From Mycolicibacter heraklionensis (GTDB taxonomy: Bacteria; Actinomycetota; Actinomycetes; Mycobacteriales; Mycobacteriaceae), in assembly GCF_019645815.1 (NCBI RefSeq), contig NZ_CP080997.1, forward strand, positions 806,001 to 870,000: a stretch of 64,000 nt of DNA, written 5' to 3'. Positions 1 through 8,285 of this stretch are shown one piece after another (the first letter of the stretch is position 1; every line of letters begins with the position of its first letter). The translations under genes were made by a program, and so were the position numbers. The notes beneath the pieces were generated by a model that was not told where the DNA came from, ran no database searches, and saw nothing but the letters and a program-made list of their open reading frames with translations.

Positions 1-1
1 C

Positions 2-406
2 GAGCAGCGTCCGCTGTGGACGCAGATGAGTTTTGCGGTGGCGCACGACAACTTTCGCCGGGCCGCGCGCCACGGCATGGACGCCCGGCTGTTCTGGCCG
101 GAGCTGGGTGAGGTGAGCGTGGCGGAACTGACGCGGCGCGAGCTGCTGCCACTGGCCCGTCAGGGCCTGGACGAGTGGGGGGTGGCCGCCGAGGTGAGCG
201 ACCGGTTCCTCGGCATCATCGCCGATCGGGTGGCAACGGGGTGCAACGGCGCCACCTGGCAGGTGTCGACGGTCCGCGCGTTGCAGGCCCAGGGCTTGAG
301 CCGGCCGGCCGCGCTGGCCGAGATGCTGCGCCGCTACTGCACGCACATGCACACCAACCAGCCGGTGCACACCTGGCCGATCGAATCCGCGTCGTCGCCG
401 GACTAA
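2..406 (+). CDS. C-terminal part of a possible glutamate-cysteine ligase-like (GCS2) protein
   Basis: The reading frame is open from the first bases of the window and ends at a TAA at 404-406, so only the last ~134 residues are present. The fragment has an [12 protein letters not shown] segment, a GATWQ segment and a PVHTWP segment near the end. I associate these with the C-terminus of GCS2-type glutamate-cysteine ligase-like proteins, but the assignment is from memory and only moderate. It ends 10 bases before the start of the endonuclease IV gene and could be co-transcribed with it. Confidence 0.45.
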   Translation, partial: EQRPLWTQMSFAVAHDNFRRAARHGMDARLFWPELGEVSVAELTRRELLPLARQGLDEWGVAAEVSDRFLGIIADRVATGCNGATWQVSTVRALQAQGLSRPAALAEMLRRYCTHMHTNQPVHTWPIESASSPD

Positions 407-416
407 GCTGGCCGCC

Positions 417-1175
417 GTGTTGATCGGATCCCATGTGCGCCCACAGAATCCGTTGGCTGCCGCCGAAGCCGAGGGCGCCGAGGTGGTGCAGATCTTCCTG
501 GGCAACCCGCAGAGCTGGAAGCCGCCCAAACCCCGCGAGGACGCGGCGCAACTGCGCGCGGCGGCGCTGCCGATCTATGTGCACGCGCCGTACCTGATCA
601 ACGTCGCCTCGCCGAACAACCGGGTGCGCATCCCGTCGCGCACCATCCTGCAGCAGACCTGCGACGCTGCCGCCGATATCGGCGCGGCCGCGGTGATCGT
701 GCACGGTGGCCACGTGACCGCCGATGACGACGACCCGCAAGCCGGGTTCGCTCGCTGGCGCAAGGCGCTGGACCGCCTGGAGACGACCGTCCCGGTGTAC
801 CTGGAGAACACCGCCGGAGGTGACCACGCGATGACCCGGCGCTTCGACACCATCGCCAAGCTGTGGGACCACATCGGCGACACCGGCGTCGGATTCTGCC
901 TGGACACCTGCCACACCTGGGCGGCCGGGGAATCCCTGCCCGATGCCGTGGAGCGCATCAAGGCCATCACCGGACGCATCGATCTGGTGCACTGCAACGA
1001 CTCCAAGGACGCGGCCGGCTCCGGGCGGGACCGGCACGCCAACGTCGGTGCCGGCCAGATCGACCCCGACCTGTTGGTCGCAGTGGTCAAGGCCGCCGGC
1101 GCCCCGGTGATCTGCGAGACCGCGGAGGAGGGCCGCAAGGCCGACATAGCGTTCCTGCGGGATCGGCTGAGCTGA
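417..1175 (+). CDS. end: Endonuclease IV (AP endonuclease)
   Basis: Zinc-dependent apurinic/apyrimidinic endonuclease of base-excision repair, 252 residues, full length for the family. The expected metal ligands are all visible: His56 (HAPY), His96 and His99 (VHGGH), Glu130 (YLEN), Asp163 and His166 (LDTCH), His192 and Asp195 (HCND), His207 (RDRHAN) and Glu234 (CET). The start is GTG at 417, which gives the MLIGSHV beginning typical of mycobacterial End proteins. The next gene, lpqP, begins two bases after the stop, as in the M. tuberculosis Rv0670-Rv0671 order. Confidence 0.96.
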   Translation: MLIGSHVRPQNPLAAAEAEGAEVVQIFLGNPQSWKPPKPREDAAQLRAAALPIYVHAPYLINVASPNNRVRIPSRTILQQTCDAAADIGAAAVIVHGGHVTADDDDPQAGFARWRKALDRLETTVPVYLENTAGGDHAMTRRFDTIAKLWDHIGDTGVGFCLDTCHTWAAGESLPDAVERIKAITGRIDLVHCNDSKDAAGSGRDRHANVGAGQIDPDLLVAVVKAAGAPVICETAEEGRKADIAFLRDRLS

Positions 1176-1176
1176 C

Positions 1177-2010
1177 ATGCGGCGCTGGGTGGTGCTGCTC
1201 GGCGCCGCGCTGATCATCAGCGGCTGTGTCGCGCCTGGGGTGGCGCAGCCGGCGCCCGACGGCACCAGCGTGCACACCCTGACGGTCGGCGGGCTGCAGC
1301 GCTCCTACCGGGTGTATCGGCCGGCCGGTCTGCCGGCGGCGGCTCCGCTGGTGGTCATGCTGCACGGTGGCTTCGGTAGCGCGGCCAACGCTGAACGGCG
1401 TTACGGCTGGGACGAATTGGCCGATACGGCGAAATTTGTGGTCGCCTATCCCGACGGTGTGTCGCGGGCGTGGAACACCGGCGGCAACTGCTGCGGGCGT
1501 GCTGCCGCCGAGGGCGTCGATGACGTCGGCTTCATCGCAGCGGTGGTGGGCGACGTCGGCCGTGCCGTGGCCATCGACCCGGCGCGGGTCTACGCCACCG
1601 GCATGAGCAACGGCGGCATCATGGCCTACACGCTGGCCTGCGCCACCGGGCTGTTCGCCGCGATCGGACCGGTTGCGGCCACCCAGCTCGGGCCCTGCCC
1701 GTCCCCGCACCCCACCTCGGTGTTGCACATCCATGGCGCCGCGGACCCCAATATCCGCTACGACGGCGGCCCCGGCGCCGGGGTAGCGCAGATCGACGGT
1801 CCGTCGGTCCCGGAGGTGGACGCGTTCTGGCGCACCGTCGATGACTGTGCACCGCCCGTGAGCACCACCGATGGTGCGGTTACCTCCGCGATTGCCGACT
1901 GCCCGTCGGGCCGTAGCGTGCAGCTGACCACGATCGCCGGCGGCGGCCACCAGTGGCCGGACTCGGCGACGGCCACCTTGTGGCAGTTCTTCACCGCGCA
2001 CCCCCGCTGA
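1177..2010 (+). CDS. lpqP: Lipoprotein esterase, LpqP / PHB-depolymerase-like
   Basis: Predicted secreted lipoprotein of 277 residues with an alpha/beta-hydrolase fold. The N-terminus is a lipoprotein signal with a hydrophobic stretch and lipobox I-S-G-C, lipidated at Cys17. An oxyanion-type HGG lies at 63-65, the nucleophile Ser144 is in G-M-S-N-G-G, Asp190 lies in HGAAD, and a likely catalytic His258 lies in GGGHQW. The nearest known families are polyhydroxybutyrate depolymerase and feruloyl esterase. The true substrate is unknown. It starts two bases after end and is probably in the same transcript. Confidence 0.88.
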   Translation: MRRWVVLLGAALIISGCVAPGVAQPAPDGTSVHTLTVGGLQRSYRVYRPAGLPAAAPLVVMLHGGFGSAANAERRYGWDELADTAKFVVAYPDGVSRAWNTGGNCCGRAAAEGVDDVGFIAAVVGDVGRAVAIDPARVYATGMSNGGIMAYTLACATGLFAAIGPVAATQLGPCPSPHPTSVLHIHGAADPNIRYDGGPGAGVAQIDGPSVPEVDAFWRTVDDCAPPVSTTDGAVTSAIADCPSGRSVQLTTIAGGGHQWPDSATATLWQFFTAHPR

Positions 2011-2138
2011 CAAAAAACATCCGTTTTGACCGATTAATCCGCTAGAGGGCGACATCTGGTCGGTTCTGTGCTACAACTTTGCTCAGGCGCCGTGACCGCG
2101 GCAGCTGCGCACACGTCTCAGGACTGGAGGGGGTCCAA

Positions 2139-2186
2139 ATGCCTGAGCGGCACCAGCACGGTGCGGGGGGAGTGCGCAGCGCCTAG
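2139..2186 (+). CDS. Candidate 15-codon leader ORF or small peptide gene
   Basis: A tiny frame (M-P-E-R-H-Q-H-G-A-G-G-V-R-S-A, stop TAG) is preceded by a strong Shine-Dalgarno-like GGAGGGGG about six bases upstream of the ATG. It is followed 18 bases later by a strong hairpin and T-run at 2205-2258. The combination of ribosome site, short peptide and terminator is what makes it worth listing. No promoter could be placed confidently upstream. It could be a leader peptide, a small protein, or part of a small RNA. Confidence 0.3.
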   Translation: MPERHQHGAGGVRSA

Positions 2187-2204
2187 TCCGGCGCCCCAAA
2201 ACGA

Positions 2205-2258
2205 CGGCGGTCACAGCCCGGAACCTCCCGACCCCGGGCTGTGACCGCCGTTTTGTTT
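2205..2258 (+). terminator. Intrinsic terminator upstream of fadE8
   Basis: A perfect 17-bp stem is formed by 2205-2221 and 2234-2250 with a 12-base loop, followed directly by TTTTGTTT. This separates transcription from the lpqP side and the small ORF at 2139 from the fadE8 promoter. In the 309-base gap 2011-2319 the only other signals I see are that small ORF and the fadE8 promoter. Confidence 0.8.
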
Positions 2259-2274
2259 GCCGAGCACCAATTTG

Positions 2275-2319
2275 ATTACAGCCCATTGTGCATGCGTGCA
2301 AAAACTGTAATATTCGGCT
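2275..2319 (+). promoter_or_regulatory. Leaderless fadE8 promoter with inverted repeat
   Basis: A -10 hexamer TAATAT at 2308-2313 lies six bases before the fadE8 ATG, so transcription probably begins at the start codon (leaderless mRNA, common in mycobacteria). TTGTGC at 2286-2291 is a plausible -35. An inverted repeat ATTACAG (2275-2281) / CTGTAAT (2305-2311) brackets the promoter and overlaps the -10, a plausible repressor site. Confidence 0.6.
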
Positions 2320-3960
2320 ATGGCCGACACGCATATCGTCACCAACCAGGTCCTTCCGCTGGAGGGCTACAACCCCGCGTCGTCCCCGGTCCTCATCGAG
2401 GCCCTGATCCGCGAGGGCGGCCAATGGGGCGTCGACGAGGTCACCGACCTGGGGGCGCTGTCCGGGTCCAAACAGGTGCAACGCTGGGGCGAGCTGGCTG
2501 ACCGCCACCGGCCGGTGCTGCACACCCACGACGTCGTCGGCAACCGGATCGACGAAGTGGAATACGACCCGGCCTACCACGAGTTGATGCGCACCGCGAT
2601 CGCGCACGGCCTGCACGCTGCGCCGTGGGCCGACCCCCGACCCGGCGCGCACGTCGTCCGCGCCGCCCAAACCGGGGTCTGGACCTCCGAGCCCGGCCAC
2701 ATGTGTCCGATCTCGATGACGTACGCGATCGTGCCCGCGCTGCGCAACAACGCCGAACTCGCCAAGACCTACGAGCCCCTGCTGACCAGCGGGGTCTACG
2801 ACCCCGAACTGAAGGTGCCGGCCACCAAAGCCGGTATCACCGCGGGCATGTCAATGACCGAAAAGCAGGGCGGCTCCGACGTGCGCGCCGGAACCACCCA
2901 GGCGGTGCCGAACGCCGACGGCAGCTACACCCTGACCGGGCACAAGTGGTTCACCTCCGCGCCGATGTGCGACGTGTTCCTGGTGCTCGCGCAGGCGCCC
3001 GGAGGCCTGAGCTGCTTCTTCCTGCCCCGGATCCTGCCGGACGGCACCCGCAACCGGATGCGGCTGCAGCGGCTCAAGGACAAGCTCGGCAACCACGCCA
3101 ACGCCTCCAGTGAGGTCGAGTACGACGGCGCCACCGCCTGGCTGGTGGGTGAGGAGGGCCGCGGGGTCTCGGTCATCATCGAGATGGTCAACCTCACCCG
3201 GCTGGACTGTGCGCTGGGCAGCGCCACCAGCATGCGGATGGGACTGGCCCGCGCCACCTACCACGCTCAGCACCGTAAGGCGTTCGGCGCCTACCTGATC
3301 GACCAACCGCTGATGCGCAACGTGCTGGCCGATCTGGCCGTCGAGGCCGAGGCCGCGACCATGGTGGCGATGCGGATGGCCGGTGCTACGGACAAGGCGG
3401 TCCGCGGCGACGAACGAGAGGGGCTGCTGCGCAGGATCGGGCTGGCGGCCACCAAGTACTGGGTGTGCAAGCGCGCCACCCCGCATGCGGCCGAGGCGAT
3501 GGAGTGCCTGGGCGGCAACGGCTACATCGAGGACACCCTGATGCCGCGGCTGTATCGGGAGGCGCCGCTGATGGGCATCTGGGAGGGGTCGGGCAACGTC
3601 AGCGCACTGGACACGCTGCGCGCCCTGGCCACCCAACCCCAGTCGGCGGCCGTGCTCTTCGACGAGCTGGCCGGCACCACCGGGCAGGACCGCCGGCTTG
3701 ACGCCCACATCGAGGCGCTGAAGGCCCAATTGGCCGACCTCGGCACCGACGTCGTTGCCGCTCAGCACCAGGCCCGCAAGATCGCCGAGGACATCTGCCT
3801 GGCGCTGCAGGGTTCGCTGCTGGTGCGCCACGGACACCCGGCTGTGGCCGAGGCGTTCTTGGCGACCCGACTCGACGGACAGTGGGGCGGGGCGTTCGGT
3901 ACCCTGCCGGCGAGCCTGGACCTGGGGCCGATCATCGAGCGTGCCTTGGTCAAAGGCTGA
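2320..3960 (+). CDS. fadE8: Acyl-CoA dehydrogenase, AidB-like (FadE8)
   Basis: FAD-dependent acyl-CoA dehydrogenase-family protein of 546 residues, the long AidB-like branch rather than the ~380-residue beta-oxidation type. Visible features are the mid-domain SMTEKQGGSDVR segment, the HKWFTSAP strand and the C-terminal helical domain with MECLGGNGYIED and GIWEGSGNVS. AidB relatives bind DNA and have weak dehydrogenase activity, so the substrate is uncertain. Start and gene order match Rv0672. The mRNA is predicted leaderless. echA4 follows 12 bases after the stop. Confidence 0.92.
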   Translation: MADTHIVTNQVLPLEGYNPASSPVLIEALIREGGQWGVDEVTDLGALSGSKQVQRWGELADRHRPVLHTHDVVGNRIDEVEYDPAYHELMRTAIAHGLHAAPWADPRPGAHVVRAAQTGVWTSEPGHMCPISMTYAIVPALRNNAELAKTYEPLLTSGVYDPELKVPATKAGITAGMSMTEKQGGSDVRAGTTQAVPNADGSYTLTGHKWFTSAPMCDVFLVLAQAPGGLSCFFLPRILPDGTRNRMRLQRLKDKLGNHANASSEVEYDGATAWLVGEEGRGVSVIIEMVNLTRLDCALGSATSMRMGLARATYHAQHRKAFGAYLIDQPLMRNVLADLAVEAEAATMVAMRMAGATDKAVRGDEREGLLRRIGLAATKYWVCKRATPHAAEAMECLGGNGYIEDTLMPRLYREAPLMGIWEGSGNVSALDTLRALATQPQSAAVLFDELAGTTGQDRRLDAHIEALKAQLADLGTDVVAAQHQARKIAEDICLALQGSLLVRHGHPAVAEAFLATRLDGQWGGAFGTLPASLDLGPIIERALVKG

Positions 3961-3972
3961 GGCCGGCTGTCC

Positions 3973-4908
3973 ATGCGGCACCACATCGCCCCGGTTGAAT
4001 TCGACAACCTGCGGACGATGACCTACGAGGTCACCGACCGCATCGCCCGGATCACCTTCAACCGCCCGGAGCACGGCAACGCGATCACCGCTGACACCCC
4101 GCTGGAACTGTCGGCGCTGGTGGAGCGGGCCGATCTGGATCCGAACGTGCACGTGATCCTCGTGTCAGGCCGTGGCGAGGGATTCTGCGCCGGTTTCGAC
4201 CTCGGTGCCTACGCCGAAGGTTCGTCGTCGGCTGGCGGCGAAAACTACCGGGGCAGTGTGCTCGACGGCAAGACGCAGGCGACCAACCATCGCCCGGATC
4301 AGCCGTGGGACCCGATGATCGACTATCAGATGATGAGCCGTTTCGTCCGCGGGTTCGCCTCGCTGATGCACGCCGACAAACCCACGGTGGTCAAGATCCA
4401 CGGCTACTGCGTAGCCGGCGGCACCGATATCGCACTGCATGCCGACCAAGTGATCGCGGCATCCGACGCCAAGATCGGTTACCCCCCGATGCGGGTGTGG
4501 GGGGTGCCGGCGGCCGGGCTGTGGGCGCACCGGCTCGGCGACCAGCGCGCCAAGCGACTGCTGCTGACCGGAGACTGCATCACCGGAGCGCAGGCCGCCG
4601 AGTGGGGTCTGGCGATCGAGGCCCCCGACCCAGCCGATCTCGACGAGCGCACCGAACGCCTGGTGTCCCGTATCGCCGCGATGCCGGTCAACCAGCTGAT
4701 CATGGCCAAGCTCGCGCTCAACACCGCACTGCTGCAGCAGGGTGTGGCCACCAGCCGGATGGTCAGCACCGTGTTCGACGGGGTGGCGCGGCACACCCCG
4801 GAGGGGCACGCATTCGTGGCCGACGCGGTGGCGCACGGGTTCCGCGACGCGGTCCGGCACCGCGACGAGCCGTTCGGGGACTACGGCCGAAAGGCCTCCG
4901 GGGTCTAG
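3973..4908 (+). CDS. echA4: Enoyl-CoA hydratase/isomerase family (EchA4)
   Basis: Crotonase-fold protein of 311 residues, longer than the usual ~260. The oxyanion-hole segments are CAGFDL and YCVAGGTD. The usual hydratase PE motif of the first catalytic glutamate is replaced in the segment GYPPMRVWGVPAAGLW, so ordinary hydration is doubtful. It is very similar to Rv0673 as remembered. It sits between fadE8 and a PaaX-like regulator, consistent with a short acyl-CoA oxidation module. Confidence 0.9.
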   Translation: MRHHIAPVEFDNLRTMTYEVTDRIARITFNRPEHGNAITADTPLELSALVERADLDPNVHVILVSGRGEGFCAGFDLGAYAEGSSSAGGENYRGSVLDGKTQATNHRPDQPWDPMIDYQMMSRFVRGFASLMHADKPTVVKIHGYCVAGGTDIALHADQVIAASDAKIGYPPMRVWGVPAAGLWAHRLGDQRAKRLLLTGDCITGAQAAEWGLAIEAPDPADLDERTERLVSRIAAMPVNQLIMAKLALNTALLQQGVATSRMVSTVFDGVARHTPEGHAFVADAVAHGFRDAVRHRDEPFGDYGRKASGV

Positions 4909-4919
4909 GGTGGCACACG

Positions 4920-5654
4920 ATGCCCACCACGCCAGCACGGATGACGGCGCGCTCCGTGGTGCTGTCGGTGCTGTTGGGGGCCCACCCCGCTTCGGCGACC
5001 CCGGCTGAATTGCTCAGATTCACCGCGGATTTCGGTATCAAGGAAACCGCCATGCGGGTGGCGCTGACCCGACTGGTCGCTGCGGGGGACCTGGTCCGCT
5101 CCGTCGACGGCTACGGACTGTCCGAGCGGCTGCTGGAGCGCCAGCGCAGGCAGGACGCGGCGCTTGATCCGCAGACCAAGCGCTGGAGCGGCGACTGGCT
5201 GGCAGTGGTGATCACCAGCATCGGCTGCGATGCGCGGACCAGGGCAGCATTGCGTGCGGGTCTGTCCGACCGGAGGTTCGCCGAACTGCGCGAAGGGTTT
5301 TGGATGCGTCCGGACAACCTCGAGGTCGAGTTGGGCGATCGCCTCAGCAGCTACACCAGGCTGCTCACCGCACGCGACGAGCAGCCGGCCGAGCTGGCTG
5401 CCAAGCTGTGGGATCTGGACGGTTGGGCGCGCACCGGACATGAGTTGCTCACGGCGATGGCCGACGCCGAAGACGTACCCGGCCGCTTCGTCGTTGCCGC
5501 GGCCATGGTCCGCCACCTTCGCGGCGACCCGGTGTTGCCGCCGGAACTGCTCCCGCGGGACTGGCCGGGGGCGCGGATCCGCAGTCGCTACGCGGAGTTT
5601 GCCCAAGAACTGGCTTCACGACGTGACGTCGCCCAACGAGCGGAGGTGCTATGA
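4920..5654 (+). CDS. PaaX-like transcriptional regulator
   Basis: 244-residue protein with an N-terminal winged-helix region (ARSVVLSVLLGAHP, KETAMRVALTRLVAAGDL) and the PaaX-type C-terminal part. PaaX repressors respond to aryl- or acyl-CoA thioesters; here the ligand is unknown. I chose ATG 4920 because it begins the family-like sequence just after echA4; the same frame is open much further upstream but only as antisense-like sequence inside echA4. Its stop overlaps the next ATG (ATGA at 5651-5654), so it is translationally coupled to echA5. It corresponds to Rv0674. Confidence 0.85.
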   Translation: MPTTPARMTARSVVLSVLLGAHPASATPAELLRFTADFGIKETAMRVALTRLVAAGDLVRSVDGYGLSERLLERQRRQDAALDPQTKRWSGDWLAVVITSIGCDARTRAALRAGLSDRRFAELREGFWMRPDNLEVELGDRLSSYTRLLTARDEQPAELAAKLWDLDGWARTGHELLTAMADAEDVPGRFVVAAAMVRHLRGDPVLPPELLPRDWPGARIRSRYAEFAQELASRRDVAQRAEVL

Positions 5655-6415
5655 GTAACGCAGTGCGGGTGGAGCGCAGCGGCCCCGTCACCACGGTGAT
5701 CCTGGACCGGCCGCACGCGCGCAACGCCGTCGACGGCCCGACCGCCGCCGCGCTGTATCAGGCCTTCGACGAATTCGACCGCGACCAGACCGCTTCGGTG
5801 GCGGTGCTGTGGGGAGATCACGGAACCTTTTGCGCGGGAGCCGACCTCAAAGCATTAGGCACCCCGAACGCCAATCAGACCCATCGCAGCGGGCCCGGTC
5901 CGATGGGCCCGACCCGAATGATGTTGTCCAAACCGGTGATTGCCGCGGTGAGCGGCTACGCGGTGGCCGGCGGGCTGGAGTTGGCGCTGTGGTGCGACAT
6001 GCGGGTGGCCGAGGACGATGCGGTGTTCGGGGTCTTCTGCCGGCGCTGGGGAGTTCCGCTCATCGACGGTGGCACCGTGCGGCTACCCCGCCTGATCGGC
6101 CACAGTCGGGCCATGGACATGATCCTCACCGGCCGGGCGGTGAACGCCGAGGAGGCGCGGGCGATCGGATTGGCCAATCGGGTTGTCCCCAAGGGGGAGG
6201 CTCGTTCGGCAGCCGAGCAGCTGGCCCTCGAACTGGCCGAGCTGCCGCAGGGCTGCCTGCGCTCGGACCGGTTGTCGGCGCTGCGGCAGTGGGGCATGGC
6301 CGAGTCCCATGCGATGGATCAGGAATTCGAGAGCATTGAGCGGGTGGCCGACGAGGCGCTGCGCGGGGCGGGCCGGTTCGCCGGCGGGGCCGGTCGCCAC
6401 GGCGCTAAAGCCTGA
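5651..6415 (+). CDS. echA5: Enoyl-CoA hydratase/isomerase family (EchA5)
   Basis: 254-residue crotonase. The oxyanion-hole elements are FCAGADL and GYAVAGGLELALWCD. In the region of the second catalytic position the sequence is RRWGVPLIDGGTVRLPRLIG, which lacks the hydratase PE motif and looks more like other crotonase activities. Translationally coupled to the PaaX-like gene by a 4-base overlap. In M. tuberculosis the next gene is mmpL5; here the next gene is a DUF3060 protein on the other strand. Confidence 0.88.
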   Translation: MSNAVRVERSGPVTTVILDRPHARNAVDGPTAAALYQAFDEFDRDQTASVAVLWGDHGTFCAGADLKALGTPNANQTHRSGPGPMGPTRMMLSKPVIAAVSGYAVAGGLELALWCDMRVAEDDAVFGVFCRRWGVPLIDGGTVRLPRLIGHSRAMDMILTGRAVNAEEARAIGLANRVVPKGEARSAAEQLALELAELPQGCLRSDRLSALRQWGMAESHAMDQEFESIERVADEALRGAGRFAGGAGRHGAKA

Positions 6416-6476
6416 CGCCGGTGGCCCGCTTCGCCCGGCTCCGCCGCGCTTGCGACCACCGGGAAGCCTGACGCCG
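6408..6476. repeat. 13-bp direct repeats flanking a short dyad
   Basis: AAGCCTGACGCCG occurs perfectly at 6408-6420 (overlapping the echA5 stop) and again at 6464-6476. Between them is a GC-rich dyad with arms CCGGTGG (6418-6424) and CCACCGG (6456-6462). The dyad resembles a short repeat I have seen scattered through mycobacterial intergenic regions. It lies between convergent genes, so it may also act in termination. The repeat pair looks like a duplication or recombination scar. Confidence 0.7.
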
Positions 6477-6477
6477 C

Positions 6478-6888
6478 TCAGCGCTTGTCGGCGATGGTGT
6501 TACCCGACCCGCGGTTGTCGACCTTCGGATCGCCCCCGCGGTAGGTGATGGAATTGTTGAGCCCGGTGATCGTCAGCGTCTTGTCGATGCGCTCGATGGT
6601 GATGCGGTTGTCAGCGCCGGCTACGTTCACCACCTCGCAGCGGCCCCGGACCGTCAGCTTGTTGTTCGAACCGGCCACGTTCAGCGATTTGCCGTCGGCG
6701 CAGTCCACCGCCGATGTGGCGCCGAACGACTCATAGCTGATGGTGTTGGAGAACCGCCCGTCGTAGTTCTTGGTGATCCGAGCGGACTTGGGCGGCGCCT
6801 CCGACTCGCAACCGGTGAGCGCGACCGCAAGCAGCGCCAGTGCGCCGGCCAGCAGCGAGCAGGGGTTGATGCGGAGAACGTGGGTCAC
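6478..6888 (-). CDS. DUF3060 lipoprotein (Rv0679c-like)
   Basis: 136-residue putative lipoprotein: hydrophobic N-terminus ending L-T-G-C (Cys27), then repeated short beta-strand units with N-N or D-N turns (AGSNNKLTV, AGADNRITI, TGLNNSITY), the DUF3060 pattern that suggests a small beta-solenoid on the cell surface. Function is unknown. I chose GTG at 6888 because it overlaps the stop of the upstream DUF3060 gene (GTGA), implying translational coupling; the frame is open further upstream but without family resemblance. Confidence 0.8.
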   Translation of the reverse strand: MTHVLRINPCSLLAGALALLAVALTGCESEAPPKSARITKNYDGRFSNTISYESFGATSAVDCADGKSLNVAGSNNKLTVRGRCEVVNVAGADNRITIERIDKTLTITGLNNSITYRGGDPKVDNRGSGNTIADKR

Positions 6889-7250
6889 GCCGGTACGCGT
6901 TGGAGCCGGTTCGTCATCCCCAGCTCGCGTCCGCGGTCGAACAGCAGCGGGTCGCCATTGTGGTAGTACACGGTCGTGTCGTTGCCGTAGACGGTGACGT
7001 CGTTGACGATGGTGTCGGCGATCACGGTGTTCTGCGAGCCCTGTGTGGTCACCGCCCAGCAGGTTCCCATCGCGTGGATGGTGAGGTTGACGCCGTTGAT
7101 GAACAGCGTCCCGCCGTTGCAGTCCAGGGTGTGGGTCTCGTGCACCCCGTAGATGTGGATGTCGCCGGGCACGGCTTGTGCGCCCGCGGCACCCCCCAGT
7201 GAACCGGCGGCCAGACCCAGCAGCGCACCAGCCAGCGCGGTCCATTTCAT
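6885..7250 (-). CDS. Secreted DUF3060 protein (Rv0680c-like)
   Basis: 121-residue protein with a classical signal peptide (MKWTALAGALLGLAAGSLGGAAGAQA) and no lipobox cysteine, followed by DUF3060-type repeats (GVNLTIHAM, GSQNTVIAD, GNDTTVYYH). Predicted to be exported; function unknown. It is the first gene of a two-gene operon with the lipoprotein downstream and is transcribed divergently from a TetR gene, with a palindrome in the shared promoter region. Confidence 0.8.
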   Translation of the reverse strand: MKWTALAGALLGLAAGSLGGAAGAQAVPGDIHIYGVHETHTLDCNGGTLFINGVNLTIHAMGTCWAVTTQGSQNTVIADTIVNDVTVYGNDTTVYYHNGDPLLFDRGRELGMTNRLQRVPA

Positions 7251-7326
7251 CTCCGAGCCCCTCTCGCCGGACGCAATCTCGGCAAAGCTTACGTCGCACC
7301 AGCTGGCGCGTACTCGGGTTCCCCTA

Positions 7327-7342
7327 CTAATCGGTCGATTAG
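7327..7342. promoter_or_regulatory. Putative TetR operator
   Basis: Perfect inverted repeat CTAATCG-GT-CGATTAG in the 140-base region between the divergent DUF3060 operon and the TetR gene. The position and the dyad size fit an operator bound by the TetR protein encoded at 7391, controlling itself and the DUF3060 genes. Confidence 0.6.
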
Positions 7343-7390
7343 AGTTCTGTGCTGATCTCCTCCTTCCGCACGATCCGAAGGGCCTACGCC

Positions 7391-8020
7391 ATGTCAGCTC
7401 GACCAGACCCGCCCACAGCGGGGGGTCGCTCGCGCGCCAACGGCAAATCGGGGGCGCGCCCGGTCAAGCTGAGTCGCGACGTCATCGTCAACGCCGCCCT
7501 GAACTTCCTGGACCGCGAGGGCTGGGACGCGCTGACCATCAACGCGTTGGCCACCCAGCTGGGCACCAAGGGTCCGTCGCTGTACAACCACGTGCACAGC
7601 CTCAATGACCTGCGCCGCGCCATGCGCATGCGGGTCATCGACGACATTCTGGAGATGCTGACCCAGGTCGGCCAGGGTCGCGCCCGCGACGACGCGGTGC
7701 TGGTGATGGCCGGGGCCTACCGCAGCTATGCCCACCATCACCCGGGCCGGTATTCGGCGTTCACCCGGATGCCCCTGGGCGGCGACGACCCGGAGTACAC
7801 CGCCGCGGCAACCCGAGCCGCCGCCCCGGTCATCGAGGTGTTGGCGTCCTACGGACTCGAAGGGGACCGGGCGTTTCACGCGGCGCTGGAGTTCTGGGCG
7901 GCGATGCACGGATTTGTCCTGTTGGAGATGACCGGCGTGATGGATGACGTGGACACCGACGCCGTCTTCGCCGACATGGTGCGCAGGCTGGCTTCGGCGA
8001 TGGACAGCCGCACCGAGTAG
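7391..8020 (+). CDS. TetR-family regulator (Rv0681-like)
   Basis: 209-residue regulator. The helix-turn-helix is at about residues 28-73 (SRDVIVNAALNFLDREGWD, TINALATQLGTKGPSLYNHV), followed by a ligand-binding helical domain with a TetR_C-like HHPGRYSAF segment. The start is ATG 7391, with GAAGGG about eight bases upstream. It lies upstream of rpsL in the same order as M. tuberculosis Rv0681-Rv0682. The effector is unknown; likely targets are itself and the divergent DUF3060 genes. Confidence 0.85.
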   Translation: MSARPDPPTAGGRSRANGKSGARPVKLSRDVIVNAALNFLDREGWDALTINALATQLGTKGPSLYNHVHSLNDLRRAMRMRVIDDILEMLTQVGQGRARDDAVLVMAGAYRSYAHHHPGRYSAFTRMPLGGDDPEYTAAATRAAAPVIEVLASYGLEGDRAFHAALEFWAAMHGFVLLEMTGVMDDVDTDAVFADMVRRLASAMDSRTE

Positions 8021-8066
8021 CCGCTGAGCGGGACTAGTGGGGTCAGAGGGGCCGGTTGGTCGCGCT

Positions 8067-8096
8067 TTGACCTGCCGGAGTGCTGCCGGGTATTGT
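8067..8096 (+). promoter_or_regulatory. rpsL operon promoter
   Basis: TTGACC (8067-8072), an 18-base spacer and TATTGT (8091-8096) form a good housekeeping-sigma promoter about 190 bases before rpsL. The predicted leader contains a hairpin, AGGCGCG 8119-8125 pairing with CGCGCCT 8143-8149, which could take part in ribosomal-protein feedback. No such role is shown by the sequence alone. Confidence 0.6.
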
Positions 8097-8285
8097 GGTA
8101 GCTCGTGCCTGGCCACCGAGGCGCGTTTGGTGACATAACGCGCGCGCCTGGCCCAATTCGCATGTCCATTATGCAGCGGAGGAATCCGCAGCGGCCCATG
8201 CGACACGCCCGACCGCGGGGTAGCGGTGGGGCACAGACCTGCAGGATTTACGACAGTTTTGAACAGCGATATAGGAAGCCGGTAG

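Noticed and set aside
4305..4919. N-terminal extension of the PaaX-like gene inside echA4
   Set aside because: The extension is Arg/Gly-rich out-of-frame sequence of echA4; the PaaX-type protein starts at 4920.
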